In this document: positions 1 to 20,973 of the stretch, in pieces | Layout of the letters: each line of letters opens with the position of its first letter | How positions within the stretch are numbered: position 1 is the first letter of the stretch | Translations under genes and position numbers: made by a program | Origin: Thamnaconus septentrionalis | Lineage: Eukaryota; Chordata; Actinopteri; Tetraodontiformes; Monacanthidae | NCBI GenBank assembly: GCA_009823395.1 | Contig: CM020508.1 | Span: 3,762,515-3,826,514, forward strand | Length of the DNA stretch: 64,000 bases | Reading direction: 5' to 3' | The notes under the pieces: model-generated | Database searches by the model: none | Told to the model about the DNA's origin: nothing | Seen by the model: only the letters and a program-made list of their open reading frames with translations

Positions 1-370
1 GAGCTCTAAGCTGATAAATCTGTTGTGCTTCCTGCGACAATCCAACAATGAATCATTTCAAACGCTGTCGCGGTTCCAAACAAATTAACTTCCAACGAGA
101 AACGAGGGCTTGGTTGCGTTTGTTCGGCAATGGACGGAGGACGAGCGAGAATGCAGCGCCAGGCTCTGAGGTTTGGAGCAGCCGGGGATATTTTCTCAGC
201 TTCTATCACTTCTCTCATCATTTGCAGTGATTTAACTTGACGTGACGCGCTGCAGACCTGATCTCCAGGCCGGAGCGCCGCAGGGCCTCGTTGACCTTCA
301 TAAGCCTGATTAACCTGGACCCGTTCAGCGATAGGAAGGAAATCAGCAGAGTCGGAGGAAGAGCGCGTTA

Positions 371-9966
<9,596 letters not shown>

Positions 9967-10330
9967 CCGGAGTTCAGTGGCTAGCGAAAAGGGGGGAGCG
10001 AACTTGTGCGGTTAGCAGTCGGGAACTACAGCGCCATTAAATCCGGACTGTCACCTTTCCCTCCGGACAGCAGCTTCACACCCGGTCGGCTTTCGATCAG
10101 TTGTGTTTTTTCCCCCCGTCTTCTTCCCAAGTCGACGGCCAAAGGGAATCGTTCCTAGTTCGGTGTTATTATCATGGGCGGAGGACAGAAGGCGAGCTGG
10201 GAGTTCCTGTCTCTCTCTGAGACAGGGAAACTCAACAGGAAACTGGGCGCAGAGCTGCGGTGCCGCCGCTCTCCACTAGGGCACCACCGGGATGAAAGGT
10301 GAGGTCTGAGGAATGTAGGGAAACCTGGCT
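9967..10330 (-). promoter_or_regulatory. cyfip1: cyfip1 non-coding first exon and CpG-rich promoter
   Basis: Read on the minus strand, a good splice donor (CCGG|GTGAGTG) ends a GC-rich block at 9967. The first coding exon at 5560 has a matching acceptor just 5' of its ATG, so an upstream untranslated exon is required. CpG density rises across about 9,900-10,330. No TATA box is evident, and the transcription start cannot be placed exactly; about 10,050-10,150 is a guess. Confidence 0.5.
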
Positions 10331-11036
10331 GAATGTATGGAGGGTATGGAGGCAGATTAGTGCAACGACGAGACACAAACTAGTGGAGCTGTCCTCTCAT
10401 CGGGACTGCCTTGTACTGATTAAAATAGATGACAAGAAAATAGCGCCACTAAACTTTTCGATATTTTACCAGTAGTGGTTCGGAACCACAATATGTATAC
10501 AACGATGAGTTTTAAAATACAATTTTTGTGACTTTCATTTTAAATTTAAATAAATTAACTTGTTTCGCTCCAAATGACTCCGTGCTACTGATGCAAATTT
10601 GTACCATAGTTAGTATTTTTATACAAACATTTTAAGTATCCCCAAAAAGTAAAACTTAAAACAATTAAAGGCAAACAAACAACTTCAAAAAAAAAAAATA
10701 CATGTATGTTAGTAACAAAGTTAGCTATGCCTCTAAAAAAAACAACCCTATATACATATATAACCTATACATACCTAATATATAGTAATATTTCAGTTCA
10801 CATTAGAAGCCACCAGTTAGAAGTTGAAGTGCATTCAGACGTTTTCACCGAGACTTAATCATGTGAAGGACAGTGAACTTGCGTGGAACATTGAGCCACT
10901 TTGGCAAACCTTCAAGGCAAATTAGGTTAATGAGATAAGTGTAAGCTTCCTCTCGTATCGCACAGTGAATAAAAAAAAAAGAACTGCCAGACTGAACACC
11001 CCTATACATATGAATTAACTTTTTAACTTAATAAGA
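10331..11036. other. Intergenic, cyfip1 promoter to tubgcp5 3' end
   Basis: An AT-rich spacer between two minus-strand genes in tandem. It holds a short perfect palindrome, GTGGTTCGGAACCAC at 10472-10486, and A-rich runs. No coding sequence or RNA gene is visible. Confidence 0.6.
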
Positions 11037-11100
11037 TTTATTGTGCTTCATTTTACACACGTCAACAGTCAGCATAACAACACAGTATAAACAATTTATT
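11037..11100 (-). terminator. tubgcp5 polyadenylation signals (two candidates)
   Basis: On the minus strand, AATAAA occurs at 11100-11095 and again at 11042-11037. These are about 240-300 nt past the tubgcp5 stop codon at 11343, which implies a short 3' UTR. Which one is used cannot be told from sequence. Confidence 0.55.
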
Positions 11101-11342
11101 TTTTTACAAAACATACTTTGTGTAAGTGCAGGAAAGGAGGCGTCTTCTCGAATTGGAACCAATGCGCACACAATATTCAAACGTCTCTTAACGGCCAGAG
11201 CAGATAGTGACATCATGTCTTGCACGTCGTGTTGAATGAACAATGACAGCCATCAGAGGACGGACAGCACAGAGACACAAAGAACCAGACGACAGCTTTT
11301 GGGTTCAGTCCATCGCATGAGAACAGACACGTGCACGGTTGC

Positions 11343-14300
11343 TCAGCACTGCTCGAAACCTGCCATCAGCGAGAGGGCCAGAGACTCCACTGCACAGAGC
11401 ACAAACACAACATTTCATCACTTTACCTCCAATATGTCTGTATGTACAGAGGTTTTATAAGGCACGGTGAATTAAAAAAAAGATAAGAGTAACTGATGTT
11501 TTACTCACGATGGGGGAAGGAGCCGCGACACACGGCTTTATTCAGGATCGTCACGAGGAACATGTGGCAGTTTTTGAAATCAGATTCCATCTTGTCAATG
11601 GACTCGATCCTGAAATAGAATCAAACATTGCATTAATCCTTTGGAGGCTGATCTCGGAGGCACTGGCACCGACGGCAAATCTAATACTTTCAGCAGTAAC
11701 GGGATGAAAGCTCTTACTTCCAGGCACCAAATCCTGCTTGCCATCTGTCTGAGAAGATGAGGACCAGATTGAGAACCTTCATTATTGCCTCCTTCACAAA
11801 ACTGACCTGTGAACACGGATGGGCAGAATTAGACATCAGCCGATATCGTAGTATTGGGAAGAAATATTTTAAGACGGTAACACAGATGCCCCTTATTCTT
11901 ACCTTCTCCCGGAGTAGACAACGGTCGTGAATCGTTGCCAGATATCTGTAGTGGATTTTAATCAGCTGGTCCAGGTCCTTTGCTTCCTGGACTTGGTGCT
12001 GAAACTCCAGTCCTGTGCTGTGCAGAATCTAGAAAAAAGGACGAAGCAAACATTTTCGACGTGTAAGCAGTAAAACCCAGAAATATCTTGGCTCATTATA
12101 AACATTAATATTATTGGTTCTCACCCTGGTGGTGATGTAGTTGTGAAGGCTGTTGACAAAGTGCATCAGTTTGACCCGCAGCAGACACATACGGTGAATC
12201 TGCTGATTCACAGGCTCTTTGACTTTCATCTCTTCCACCTGAGCTCCCTCCAGTTTCTTGGCCACGTCTGTGAAATCTGCATTTTTTTATTTGAAGACAA
12301 CCATTGCATTAGAACGGAAAAACTTTTCTGTGTTTGGACATTAGTGTAGTTATCGCAAGCCCGTACCGCTGAAGCGCAGAGTGTCCAGGCTGTATTTGGC
12401 CCACTTGATCTGCAGCAGCAGAAGGAAAATTTGGTTGTAGATCTTCTGGCACTCGGAGCTGATAACAATGTCGACAGGCCAGGGAACCTGTGGAGGGCGG
12501 AAGGGGCGGAATCAAGTTTAAAAAAAATGCAACCTTCCTTTAATGATGGGTAAACATTTCAGCCTTGCATCTGCATTGTTACCTTGTAACTGAGGGTGAG
12601 CACCTCTAGATTGTTGACAGGGTGTTTTTTCCTGGCAGGGTCAATGGTCTCCAAGAAGACAGACAACCTTTAAAAAAAGACAAAAAAAATTTTTTTTGTT
12701 TGTTTGTTTGCTTTCAATCAATCAACTTTTATTTTACAGCGCTAAATCAAGACATTGTGTTTTAAGACCCCATATTATACCCATTGTCAGATTCTTTATT
12801 CACATTTTCTTGATTATTTAGTGCAATCATTTGGTTGCCATAGTTATGACATTTTGTATAAAGTACATGCAGTACCTGCTACTGTCCTCTGGGTGGCGCT
12901 GCCCAACTGCCTCCTGCAGCTGAATGTTGAGGAAAGACAACTGCTGCCAGCTCTCCTTCTCCTGCATCTTGTCAAATATGGCCGTGTAAAAGTCGTACAT
13001 GGTGTCTCCAGCTTCCAGCAGGAAGTAGTTCCTCATGGCCTGAAGGTACTCCAGGAGCCTGAGGAGACACGGAGGGTCGCAGGTGATGCAGATATGCTGG
13101 ATAAAAACAGGTCCTGAACGACGGCACGGAACGAGGGCGTGAAAACCCACCGGTAGTCCTTCTTCAGCGTCTTCATCAGGTTGCCGCAGCACTCGATGTA
13201 CCTCCTCTCGATGTGCGGGTAGAGGCAGGAGCGCAGCGTGAGCTCAAAGGTCTGGCAGGTGACGGACCGCGACGAGCGCTCCACGTTGAAGTCGCTGCCG
13301 GAGAAACGCTCGTGGAAGTCGCTCTGCTCCAGGTACAGCCTGACGGGGGAACACGAACCAACGGGGCGTTTTAGCTGCGACGCACTGGGACAAAAAAACA
13401 AAACAAAACAACAAAAGAAGCCGTCCCCTGGCCGTCACGGTAGCAAAGTCGCTGCTCACCGGGCAAAGTTGATGGCCAACAGGGGATCGTGGACGTCGTC
13501 GGTCTCCAGGTGCTGTGCGATGATGGCCTGCATCTTTATGAGGCTCTTCTCTGTGGCCTTCTGCTCCGTCACCGTGTCAGTGGGCGACTCCTCCTGGCGG
13601 CACAGGCGCGACTGCACCGACTCCAGAAACAGCGTGTACACACTCTTCCTTTCTGCATCTGCGTTTCCACAATTCAAGTTTGTTTTTGAAAAAAAACAAA
13701 ACAAACCCAAACAAACCAAAAAGCGAAACAAAGCTTTCATTTAAGAAAGAAACGCTGACCCCTAGAGGATCCCTTGGGCGGCTCCGCCTCCTTGCAGTCC
13801 AGGTTCTTGAGGAGCTGCATGGACTTCCCGGCCATGATGATCTGCTTGAGGACGGGCTTGAGGAAGGACACCATGGTGAGCTGCCGGTTGCTGGAGCTCT
13901 GGTCGCCTCCGGAGCTGCCGCTGGCCACATCGCTCACTTTCTCCTCGTTCTCCACCGTCTCGGAGACGCTGTACAGCGTGTAGGTGGCGTACCAGAAGTC
14001 ACGGTGGTTCACCGGGACGTCCTTGTTCCTGCAAGCGTGTCTCTGTCAGTTCTTGGGAGCGCAGCGCACTACAGAGTTGGGGTTTATAAAAAACAGGAAA
14101 GAAAAATACAGCGGTCACATACCTCTGGATGATAAACTCCTTAGCTGGGTCAAACAGGTGGCCGTGAACAATCCACTCGTCCACAATCTCCAGATAAGGT
14201 CTCACCGTCTCCGTCCACAGTGAAAATAACAAGGCCACCTTGCAGAGAGAGAACACCCACAGATTTTCAGAAGAATTTCTTTGTAAAGGTTCAACATGGC

Positions 14301-17300
14301 TGTTTTATGAAGGCTAATCAGCATCTCTATCCTGCCAGTGAACTTGCCTAGAAATGAGACAAACTCAATCTTTGTTCCTTTCGCAAAAGCCACTAAAAGT
14401 GTAATATCTCTATGATGTGATGTCCTAAAGGGCAATTATATCTCTGTGAGGCTGTTAACTAAAACTAAACAAAACTAAGGTCTAAATCTGTTGTTTGTAT
14501 AATGAACGGAAGAGGAAGATGAAAATAAGCTGTAAGTTAGCAACTTATTAGCAACTTATTCTTAGCAACCTTCAAATGTTTCCATGTCTTTGGCTAGTTT
14601 GTGTAAACTCAGGCATCGACTCACCCCCTGCTCCGACGCCTCCCCAATGCTGTCATACTCGATGATGGCCTTGTACAGAGTGTTGAGCAGGTGAGACGCT
14701 CGCACGACGTTGGGGGTCTCGGGCGGGACCTCGGCGACGCCGGTGCAAAAGACTTTGTGCAGCACTTTAATCTGCGCCAGGTGAGGGCTGAGCCTCTCCA
14801 GCACTTCTGACAGAGTGACGGTCTCGTCTGCAAGACACAGGGGCAGGGGACACAAACAGAAAATGTCAAACTGTGATGGTGTCACGAGATAAAACCACAC
14901 ATAAAACCACACTGATGGAGCAGAACTGTGCAAAACAACATATGTGCAGAGTTTGAACTCAGCAGAAGTCAACAACAACTTGCTAAAATGGGAAGGTCAC
15001 GTTTTTTTAAAACATTGTTGTTTTGCACAACTGCACACTTGACAGCAGCAGCTTTGAACTGATGTTTTCAGAATGAAAGGTCATAATTCACCGTAAAATT
15101 CTGAATTGCAGCCAGAACACATTTGCCTTCTTATTGTGCAGCCCCACAAACCAATTACAGGTCGAGTAATAAGACTCAATGTCGTGCACACAGTGGTTTT
15201 TGTGTGTTCAAACAAAAGTCCTTTCTTTGAAACTACATCCAATCCGTCTTCTCAATTACCTCCTACCTCCCCACAGAAACCACTCTCCACCTCCTCTTAA
15301 TGCAGCTCCCAGACCAGAAGGCTGCATTCAAACCTGCTGATTAGATATTCAGAGCTCCAACTGTGGTTTGTGTCTCCACAAAGGTCAATTTTCTGCTGAC
15401 CACTTTTCTTAAAAACATTCAGCTGCAAAGCGAACCTAATCGTGTGCTGTAACTGAACGCTCGTATCATCGCAACCTGTTTTGCTTGCATATTTGAGTCA
15501 TGAAGCTTTAAACCACAGCTGCAAACTAGCGTCGAACTAAATTCATCATGTTAACAATGGTGTTTGTGTTCAATTACCGCTTACCATTACAGATGAGGTC
15601 CCTCTCGATGGTGGTCAGCTCCTCTTTGAAGCTGGTAAAGAACTTGTTGAGCGCCCACACAAAGGCCTGGTAGGTCCTGAAGGGAGGCTCGGAACCCTTC
15701 TTGGAACCGTGGGAGGAGGCGGAGCCCGGTGGGCACGGCTCCGAGCTGTAGCCGGTCACCTCGTCGATGAACCTCTGCAGCCTGGACACGGCCTGCCCGT
15801 ACACGGCAATGTGCTCCAGCACAGAGTACAGGCAGTTCTGCAGCGCACGCAGACACAACACACAGCATTTTTCATTTGAACAGAAGATCTAAGGCACAAA
15901 AGAACAGAGCCGTAAAACAAACTCAATTTAGGTCACTTACGCTGGTCTGGTGAGTTACGACGACATTGTTCCTGACTGACACTTTCCCATCATGCTGCTG
16001 AAATATAAAGTGCTTCTTGACGCCAGATAGAAGCCTGAAACACAAACACAACAGAAACACTTTAGTTAACAAATGAGACGACTATTTCCTAAAACACACA
16101 TGGAAGCCAGAGAATCTGCAATGAATTAAACAGTGAAACTGAACGACAGAAGTGCACAATGTCTTTTTTTGCTTCTTCTTACCACAGAGTCTCTCTTATT
16201 ACTTGGGTTTCCGTGACAAAAGCCTTTTCTTCAGGCAGGTAGAGTGGATCCGTGTTGTACAAGTGCTGATCCCTGAGAAGGGAGAGGCGAGGGATTAAAT
16301 ATCCTGAAATAAATCTCGATTTAAGCACACACATACTGCAGATCAGTATTTTTCAACCTTTCTCAAGCCACAGCACATTTTTTACATTAAAAAATCCCAT
16401 GGCAAGCCACAACCCCCCCAAAAAGAAAATATATATATACAGACGTTTCTTCATATATTTATATTCACTCAACCTGGGTGTGTTTATATGCAGTTGAAAA
16501 ACACTGCTGCAGATATACAAGCACGCTGGTATTCTTGGCTAATTGCACTTTCTATATGACTACATCTGCAACCTAACGAACGTTCATTTTCATATTCTCT
16601 CTTGACTGAAGACATAAGTTCTTTTAATGCACATGAAATATTCTACCTCTGTGAAATCTTGTTACACTGTGTTTGGCCTAAATTTCCGCAAACTGTTCTT
16701 ATATGAAAAAAGTAGAACAATGTACACAAAGCACTGCTTATAACCATCGACACGTTATCCCAAACCAAATCAGAGAATGGATTTTGATTTGTTGCCTCCG
16801 TATTTTTGAGTCTGTACAGATCGGAGTAATTCACAAGAGGAAAAGAAGCAAGTTGCTCATTAAAGCCTGGGACGTTCACGGCAGTAATTTGTATTTTCAA
16901 TAACGCTCGCGTCACAAAGCCAGCACCTGGAGGCACCGGCAGTCATCCGAATCACATTTGCATTTATGAAAGAAGTCTCATTTGGATATGCCGACATCCA
17001 AATTCATGCGCCTTTGTTTCCCCCTGGCTGCAGTTCCTATCTGCAACACCTGAGAGGTGATCAAATGGAAGTGGGTCACCTGACCTGCACCACGTAGTGG
17101 AAATTCATCCACCGAGAGAGCAGCAGCTAGGGAGTCTTACCAAACGTTGAGCAAGTTGGAGTGTAGATGTAAACTGTGAGGGAAACGAGGAGCGTGAGCC
17201 ACCCAGTAGGGCGTCACTATGTTCTGCTCCAGCCAGGCCCGGGCATCCGGTTCACCCACTGGGAAACAAACTGCAATTAGTTTCGCATTTCAGAAGAACT

Positions 17301-18751
17301 TCAGTATATTCACAGGTGACGCGCATTCACACCTGTCCACGTAACTGGGACGGTCTTGTTGCTGTTGTCCTGGTCTTCCTGCGGCGTTCTGTCCAACTGG
17401 ATCCCAGAATCCTCTCTGCTGATGGGCTGCTGACTGTCGTCATCATCGCTCTCATCTTCAGACCACTCCTGAAAGACAGACAAAAACCCGGCTGCTGAAT
17501 ATTTGAAAACACCTCTCACCTCCGAGTCGAGTATGACTACCTACTGTCTACCGTTGTGATTTTAACCCTTCAAAAGAAACTGCCAACATCGCAGCATACA
17601 CACATGATGATGTCCAGGCCAAGCCCTCTAAAAATAATATGACTTTCTATGATCTTTGTTTGGGTAAGTGAAGAGTGGGTTCTGATTGCCTCACCGGGGT
17701 GTCGGGGTACGGCCCAGTATCAAAGTCCTCACCCTCCATCAGATATTTAGCCCAGTCAAAGTTGTCCTCTTTTTCTAAGAAAGGAAAATAGATTTTGACC
17801 ATGAACGTTGAGTGTGTGTGTGTATGTACAGTTGTCTATACCAGCCCCATCAACTCACCCGCCTCCTTCACCCTGGGTCTCTCCGTGAAGTCCGTGTTGG
17901 AAGGAGACCCCGATAATATGAGCAACAGCGACAGGACGCTGTAGTGCGCGTCAGACTGTGAACGGACAGAGAAGCGTGTTGGCTGCTATGTAGCTTTTGT
18001 CACATCGCTGGACAGAACACTATGGACCTGAGGGAACTGGATGGTATGCTAGAGGGGCGTGTGTGGTCATCAAATGAAGCCCATCACTCTTGCCATCAGC
18101 GGTTTCTTGTCTGTAACCCATTGGGGAAAAAGTCCAGCTAACCTTGACTCCATCTGTATTAGGCAGAGGCGAGTTCAGAAACTCCTCAGTCAACCTCATC
18201 CAGCTCTCTGCTTTGCTCAAGTCAGAGTGGACCATCAGCTTCTCATAGATTCTGGAGAACAGAATTTGCGTTATTTAAAATGAGTGAAACTTGGCATGAA
18301 TTCTCAGGTGAAACATGACAGAAATGGTCTTCTGGGTGACACAAGTCCCACCGCTGAGTTTGAGGAAGCTGGTTTAAAATGCAACACCCAGGTGCAACAT
18401 TACCATTGAAGCATAACAGCGATACAAATGGCTCATGCGGCACCATAGAGATTCACTCACCCACTGATGCTCTGTCTGACTTTGTGGCTGTCCACGTCCA
18501 GAAAACGATGGAACCTGCCGAGGCACGACACCGTCACTAGCATCACAGACCGCCGCTCACGTTCGGCTGCATGTTAGCAACTCACAGGCTAGCGCCCGCC
18601 CGGGGCGGCTCACTCACTTGAAGTTAGACGAGGCGAATTTCAGAGCCAACTGAAAATTCTGGTCCTCTTCATCCTCGATCTCGCTGAGGCACCTCACCAG
18701 CTTCTTCGTCTCCTTCTCAGTCTCCTTTTCGAACGCGGTCCAGTGAGCCAT
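11343..18751 (-). CDS. tubgcp5: TUBGCP5, gamma-tubulin complex component 5 (GCP5)
   Basis: A subunit of the gamma-tubulin ring complex that nucleates microtubules at centrosomes. The 23 coding exons are: 18618-18751, 18461-18514, 18143-18251, 17859-17955, 17695-17774, 17333-17468, 17141-17258, 16183-16272, 15941-16034, 15585-15837, 14625-14827, 14123-14238, 13760-14028, 13460-13658, 13151-13339, 12876-13058, 12583-12667, 12367-12487, 12125-12276, 11903-12028, 11718-11806, 11509-11609 and 11343-11389. They sum to 3,045 nt, giving 1,014 aa; human is about 1,024. All phases close. Recognisable stretches include the acidic QQPISREDSGIQLDRTP block (residues 170-190), the GRIP1/GCP N-terminal region from about 270, VSFLKPVLKQIIMAGKSMQL, and a C-terminal gamma-tubulin-binding half from about 700. 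The protein ends ALSLMAGFEQC. The start ATG at 18751 begins MAHWTAFEKE and is close to the CpG-rich promoter. Confidence 0.97.
12712..12752. repeat. Short LINE/SINE-tail-like fragment in tubgcp5 intron 16
   Basis: The run CAATCAATCAACTTTTATTT followed by CAGCGCTAAATC resembles, from memory, a very common teleost dispersed-repeat tail. It is only about 40 bp long, so family assignment is not possible. Confidence 0.35.
16344..16506. mobile_element. 163-bp hAT MITE in tubgcp5 intron 7
   Basis: It starts CAGTATTTTTCAAC and ends GTTGAAAAACACTG, which are near-perfect inverted ends of the CAGNG type seen in hAT/Charlie elements. The flanking 8-bp duplication CTGCAGAT is perfect (16336-16343 and 16507-16514). 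The internal sequence is AT-rich and non-coding. It lies between exons 7 and 8 and does not touch a splice site. Confidence 0.85.
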
Positions 18752-19663
18752 GGTGGTGTTAGCCTTCAGAAACAAGCGCTCCGCATCCAGCTAGCTGCCT
18801 GCTAGCGCCAGCGCCTGCTGCTTCTGGAACAAGCAGTGCTAACGTGCAAACCCTTGCTGTCGTGTGAGACAAAAGAGCGTTTTTGTTACAAAAAGCATTT
18901 TGACATTCGTCTGTGCACCTCTGAGTGTGGTGGCGGTTACCGCGCAGGGTTTGTTTCTGACAACCAATGCGCAACAATGCGCATGCGCAGGACAAAGCAT
19001 CAACAATTGAAAACGGTGAACTTGATATTTTTCATTCATTGTAGTGCGGACATAGTGGTTATGAAAAAAAATTAAAATGTCAAATACACTCGCAAAACAC
19101 AAAATAACACAAAAATTAAAGGCATATATCGCTATGTTTTACTAGTTTCCCATGATTCTTTGCAGCTATACGAGGGCGGCTCTGGGGATGCAAGGCATGT
19201 ACGTTGAGTGGGCTAAACCACGCCCCCTTAGTAAATTGTTTTCGCCATGCCAAAAACACACCGGGAACCGAACAGAAATGTGAAGATAGATGTAATTGAA
19301 CGATTCAGTTCTAAGTCAAGTGGTTTTCAGGCAAAGCAAGTAGACACAACAGATCACACCTTCACACTCTGGGTGCAGTCTGAATGCAAAGGGATTGTGA
19401 CGTACGGCCAGAATAAAACTAATCTGTGTATTGTCTCGAAAGGGGGCGTGGTTAATACACCCCTCCCATCACTCACTCACAACACACGCACACGCACACA
19501 CACATACAGATACACATACACACACGCACAGGCGCACACAACTTTGCCGAGGCGGCCACAGCGCCGCTGCTGCTGTTGCTGCTGCCTCACGAAGCGCCGC
19601 GCCGACGACGAGCTCGCCGCTTCCCCTCCCAGCTGCGTTCCGCTCTGCTCGGCGAAGGAGGAA
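18752..19663. promoter_or_regulatory. Head-to-head interval tubgcp5 / chst7 with NRF1 site
   Basis: The two start codons face away from each other 0.9 kb apart. Nearer tubgcp5 there is a perfect palindromic NRF1 motif, TGCGCATGCGCA (18978-18989), 12 bp downstream of a CCAAT box at about 18963; these are typical of TATA-less housekeeping promoters. Nearer chst7 there is a CA-rich stretch (19478-19530) and a GC-rich leader. Whether one element drives both genes is inference. Confidence 0.5.
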
Positions 19664-20973
19664 ATGAAGAGGCGGCTGCACAAGAAATACTTGGTTCTCA
19701 TCTTGGCATATTCCGGCCTGCTGCTGCTAATCCCTTACGTGTTGGATTACCGCGACAAATCCGCGCAGCATGCGGGACACGGCGTGCAGCAGCAGTCCAG
19801 ATGCCCGGAGCTGGAGGTGGCGGTGGCGCAGCTGTGGGATAACGGTTACCGAGTCAACGGCAGCCTCATCGGCGGCGGCGGTGGAGGTGGCTCGACCGAT
19901 CCCTCGTTGGCGGCGGCGGCGGCGGCGACGAACCGGAGCCAGTCTCGTACGCACATTTACCTGCACGCCACCTGGAGAACCGGCTCGTCGTTCCTAGGCG
20001 AGCTGTTCAACCAGCACCCGAACGTCTTCTACCTGTACGAGCCCATGTGGCACATTTGGCAGGCGCTGTATCCGGGCGACGCCGGCAGCCTGCAGGGCGC
20101 CGTGCGCGACATGATGAGCGCCCTGTACCGCTGCGACTTCTCGGTGCTCCGGCTGTACGCGGGCACGCAGAACATCACCACGGCGTTCATTTCGGCTGGA
20201 AGATGAACAAAGTGGTGTGCTCGGAGCCGCTGTGCGCCGCGCACAAGCGCTACGAGATCGGCCTGGTGAAGGAGGAGCAGTGCGCCAAGTGTCCGCGCAG
20301 GGACATCAGGGAGCTGGAGAGGGAGTGCAAGAAGTACCCGGTGATGGTGATCAAGGGCGTGCGCGTGCTGGACCTGAGCACCCTGGTGCCCTTGATGAGG
20401 GACCCGGCCATCAACCTCCAGATCGTGCAGCTCTTCAGGGACCCGAGGGCCGTGCACAACTCGCGCCTCAAGTCCAAGCAGGCGCTGGTGAAGGAGAGCA
20501 TCCAGGTGCTGAGGAGCAAGAAGCAGGCCGACAAGTACAAGCGGCTGCTGGTGCCCGGCAGCAAGGTCAACCGGGCCGAGAGCTACGTGTCCAGCGCCAT
20601 GGAGATCATCTGCGACAACTGGCTGAGCGACATGTTGCTGGTGATGAACGCGCCGCCCTGGCTGAGGAGGAGCTACCACCGCGTCCGCTACGAGGACCTG
20701 GTGCTGCGGCCCATGGAGGAGCTGCAGCGGCTTTTCCGCTTCTCCAACCTGTCCAGCATGCCGGCGCTGGAGAAGTTCGCCCTCAACATGACGCACGGCC
20801 GGGGCTACTCGTCCGACCGGCCCTTCCTCATCTCGTCCAGGGACGCCAAGGAGGCCATCTACGCCTGGAGGGAGCGGCTCAGCGTGGAGCAGATCGGCCA
20901 GGTGGAGGCCTTCTGCAGCGAGGTCATGAGGCATCTGGGCTACCAGAAGAACAACGCGGGCAAACCCACCTGA
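19664..20973 (+). CDS. chst7: CHST7, carbohydrate (GlcNAc/GalNAc) 6-O-sulfotransferase, with apparent 1-nt frameshift
   Basis: A Golgi type II membrane enzyme that moves sulfate from PAPS to the 6-hydroxyl of GalNAc or GlcNAc in glycans. It is a single exon. The short cytoplasmic tail MKRRLHKK is followed by a membrane anchor (about residues 9-28), a low-complexity stem with Gly and Ala runs, then the catalytic domain: the 5'-phosphosulfate loop WRTGSSF (R105) and the 3'-phosphate motif RDPRAVHNSR (about 259-268). The segment HATWRTGSSFLGELFNQHP and the neighbour slc9a7 favour CHST7 over CHST2/4/5. The frame shifts by -1 at 20190-20192: after NITTAF the correct frame resumes one base early and runs intact to TGA at 20971-20973. 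With one base restored the protein would be about 436 aa; human is about 486. Both halves look functional, so a sequencing or assembly error or a recent mutation is likelier than an old pseudogene. The upstream in-frame ATG at 19247 is rejected. Confidence 0.9.

Noticed and set aside
19247..19663. In-frame upstream extension of chst7 from an ATG at 19247
   Set aside because: The added 139 residues encode translated CA repeats and low-complexity sequence; the membrane-anchor start MKRRLHKK at 19664 matches the family.
19664..20973. chst7 as an old pseudogene
   Set aside because: One lone indel, with all catalytic motifs and the rest of the frame intact, does not fit long decay.
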